Below are positions 12,936-13,306 of a stretch of 13,306 nt of DNA, in pieces. How positions within the stretch are numbered: the first letter of the stretch is position 1; each line of letters opens with the position of its first letter. Source of the stretch: Tenericutes bacterium HGW-Tenericutes-5 (lineage in GTDB: Bacteria; Bacillota_I; Bacilli_A; Izemoplasmatales; Hujiaoplasmataceae). The notes beneath the pieces were generated by a model. It saw only the letters and a list, made by a program, of their open reading frames with translations, was not told the origin of the DNA and ran no database searches. The translations under genes and the position numbers were made by a program. The stretch lies in NCBI GenBank assembly GCA_002839125.1, contig PGXI01000029.1, positions 6,828 to 20,133 on the forward strand, written 5' to 3'.

Positions 12936-13306
12936 TCAATTTACAACAGAACGATAGTTAATAGTTAAATTATCCATGTTAACCAAACGATCTTGCCATA
13001 AACCAGCTCCAGTGAAATTGATTCTAACATACAAATCACTTTCCATATCCACAACAACTCCATTACCCAGAGTATAACCTCCATTAATAATGGTTTCGAC
13101 ATTGATCGAAATCAATGGGAAACTAGTTGATGCATTACCTGAATAAATCGTAGTCCAACTTGAACCATCATTAGATATTTGAACATTAAAACCACTGGTA
13201 CCGATATTAAAGAATCCACCTCTTACATCTCCAAAGTTGAAAGATATTGATTCTAAACCATAATATGAATCTTTTGACTGGATATAAATGCTGCAAATTG
13301 GGAAGG
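12936..13306 (-). CDS. C-terminal part of a secreted beta-sandwich (discoidin-like) protein, cut by window edge
   Basis: The last 122 codons of a minus-strand gene whose start lies beyond base 13306; TGA stop at 12936-12938. The segment is Gly/Ser/Asn-rich and beta-strand-like, with FNVQISNDGSSWTTIYSG about 40 residues into the visible part and YVRINFTGAGLWQDRLVNMD near the end. The strand-turn motif DGxSWTTI resembles that of F5/8 type C (discoidin) and related carbohydrate-binding or adhesive jelly rolls. The neighbouring gene's C terminus has the same two blocks in the same order and spacing (STDGISWTTIGSG, then YIKIYFNGG...SRLVIDEL), so the two are probably paralogues. Whether this one also has a SipW-type signal cannot be seen. 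A strong hairpin terminator follows it. Confidence 0.75.
   Translation of the reverse strand, partial: FPICSIYIQSKDSYYGLESISFNFGDVRGGFFNIGTSGFNVQISNDGSSWTTIYSGNASTSFPLISINVETIINGGYTLGNGVVVDMESDLYVRINFTGAGLWQDRLVNMDNLTINYRSVVN

Noticed and set aside
1..13306. CRISPR arrays, insertion sequences, phage genes or long direct repeats
   Set aside because: None were seen; the genes are metabolic, membrane or surface functions with no transposase- or integrase-like proteins.

Overview
The window is low-GC (roughly one third G+C by eye). Its genes end in TAA, TGA and TAG, Trp is written TGG, and no reading frame contains an internal TGA, so it uses the standard bacterial code and not the mycoplasma code. 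AT-rich spacers, AGGAG-type ribosome binding sites 8-9 nt before the start, a pyrophosphate-type phosphofructokinase and a SipW-type secretion locus suggest a Firmicutes relative, possibly an Acholeplasma/Izemoplasma-like lineage. That placement is inference, made without a database search.

Left part (1-3982). The 3' end of a plus-strand gene (1-72) has its own terminator. It faces a minus-strand unit of PPi-type phosphofructokinase followed directly by tRNA-Leu(GAG). A second minus-strand operon encodes a membrane-anchored protein with fibronectin-III-like repeats and, 12 bp downstream, an MscS-family mechanosensitive channel.

Middle part (3983-10121). A plus-strand operon carries arginine decarboxylase (speA), agmatinase (speB) and a single-chain L-serine dehydratase (sdaA), tightly packed. 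It converges, through a shared two-way terminator, on a minus-strand threonine-degradation operon: threonine dehydrogenase (tdh) and 2-amino-3-ketobutyrate CoA ligase (kbl). Together these genes could turn arginine into putrescine and urea, threonine into glycine plus acetyl-CoA, and serine into pyruvate plus ammonia. The tdh promoter has a near-perfect catabolite-responsive (cre) element at its start point.

Right part (10122-13306). After a free-standing GyrI-like effector-binding protein come four minus-strand genes that form the most unusual part of the window: the C-terminal part of a secreted beta-sandwich protein (cut by the window edge), a second protein of the same kind with a SipW-cognate-type signal sequence, a two-TM protein that looks like a catalytically dead signal peptidase, and an active-looking SipW/ER-type signal peptidase. 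This resembles the logic of tapA-sipW-tasA fibre loci but adds a putative pseudo-peptidase partner and discoidin-like substrates. Intergenic hairpins, an extended -10 promoter and two tandem palindromes suggest that expression of the substrates and of the processing machinery is tuned separately.

No stretch longer than 300 bases lacks a gene. No mobile elements, CRISPR arrays or long repeats were seen.
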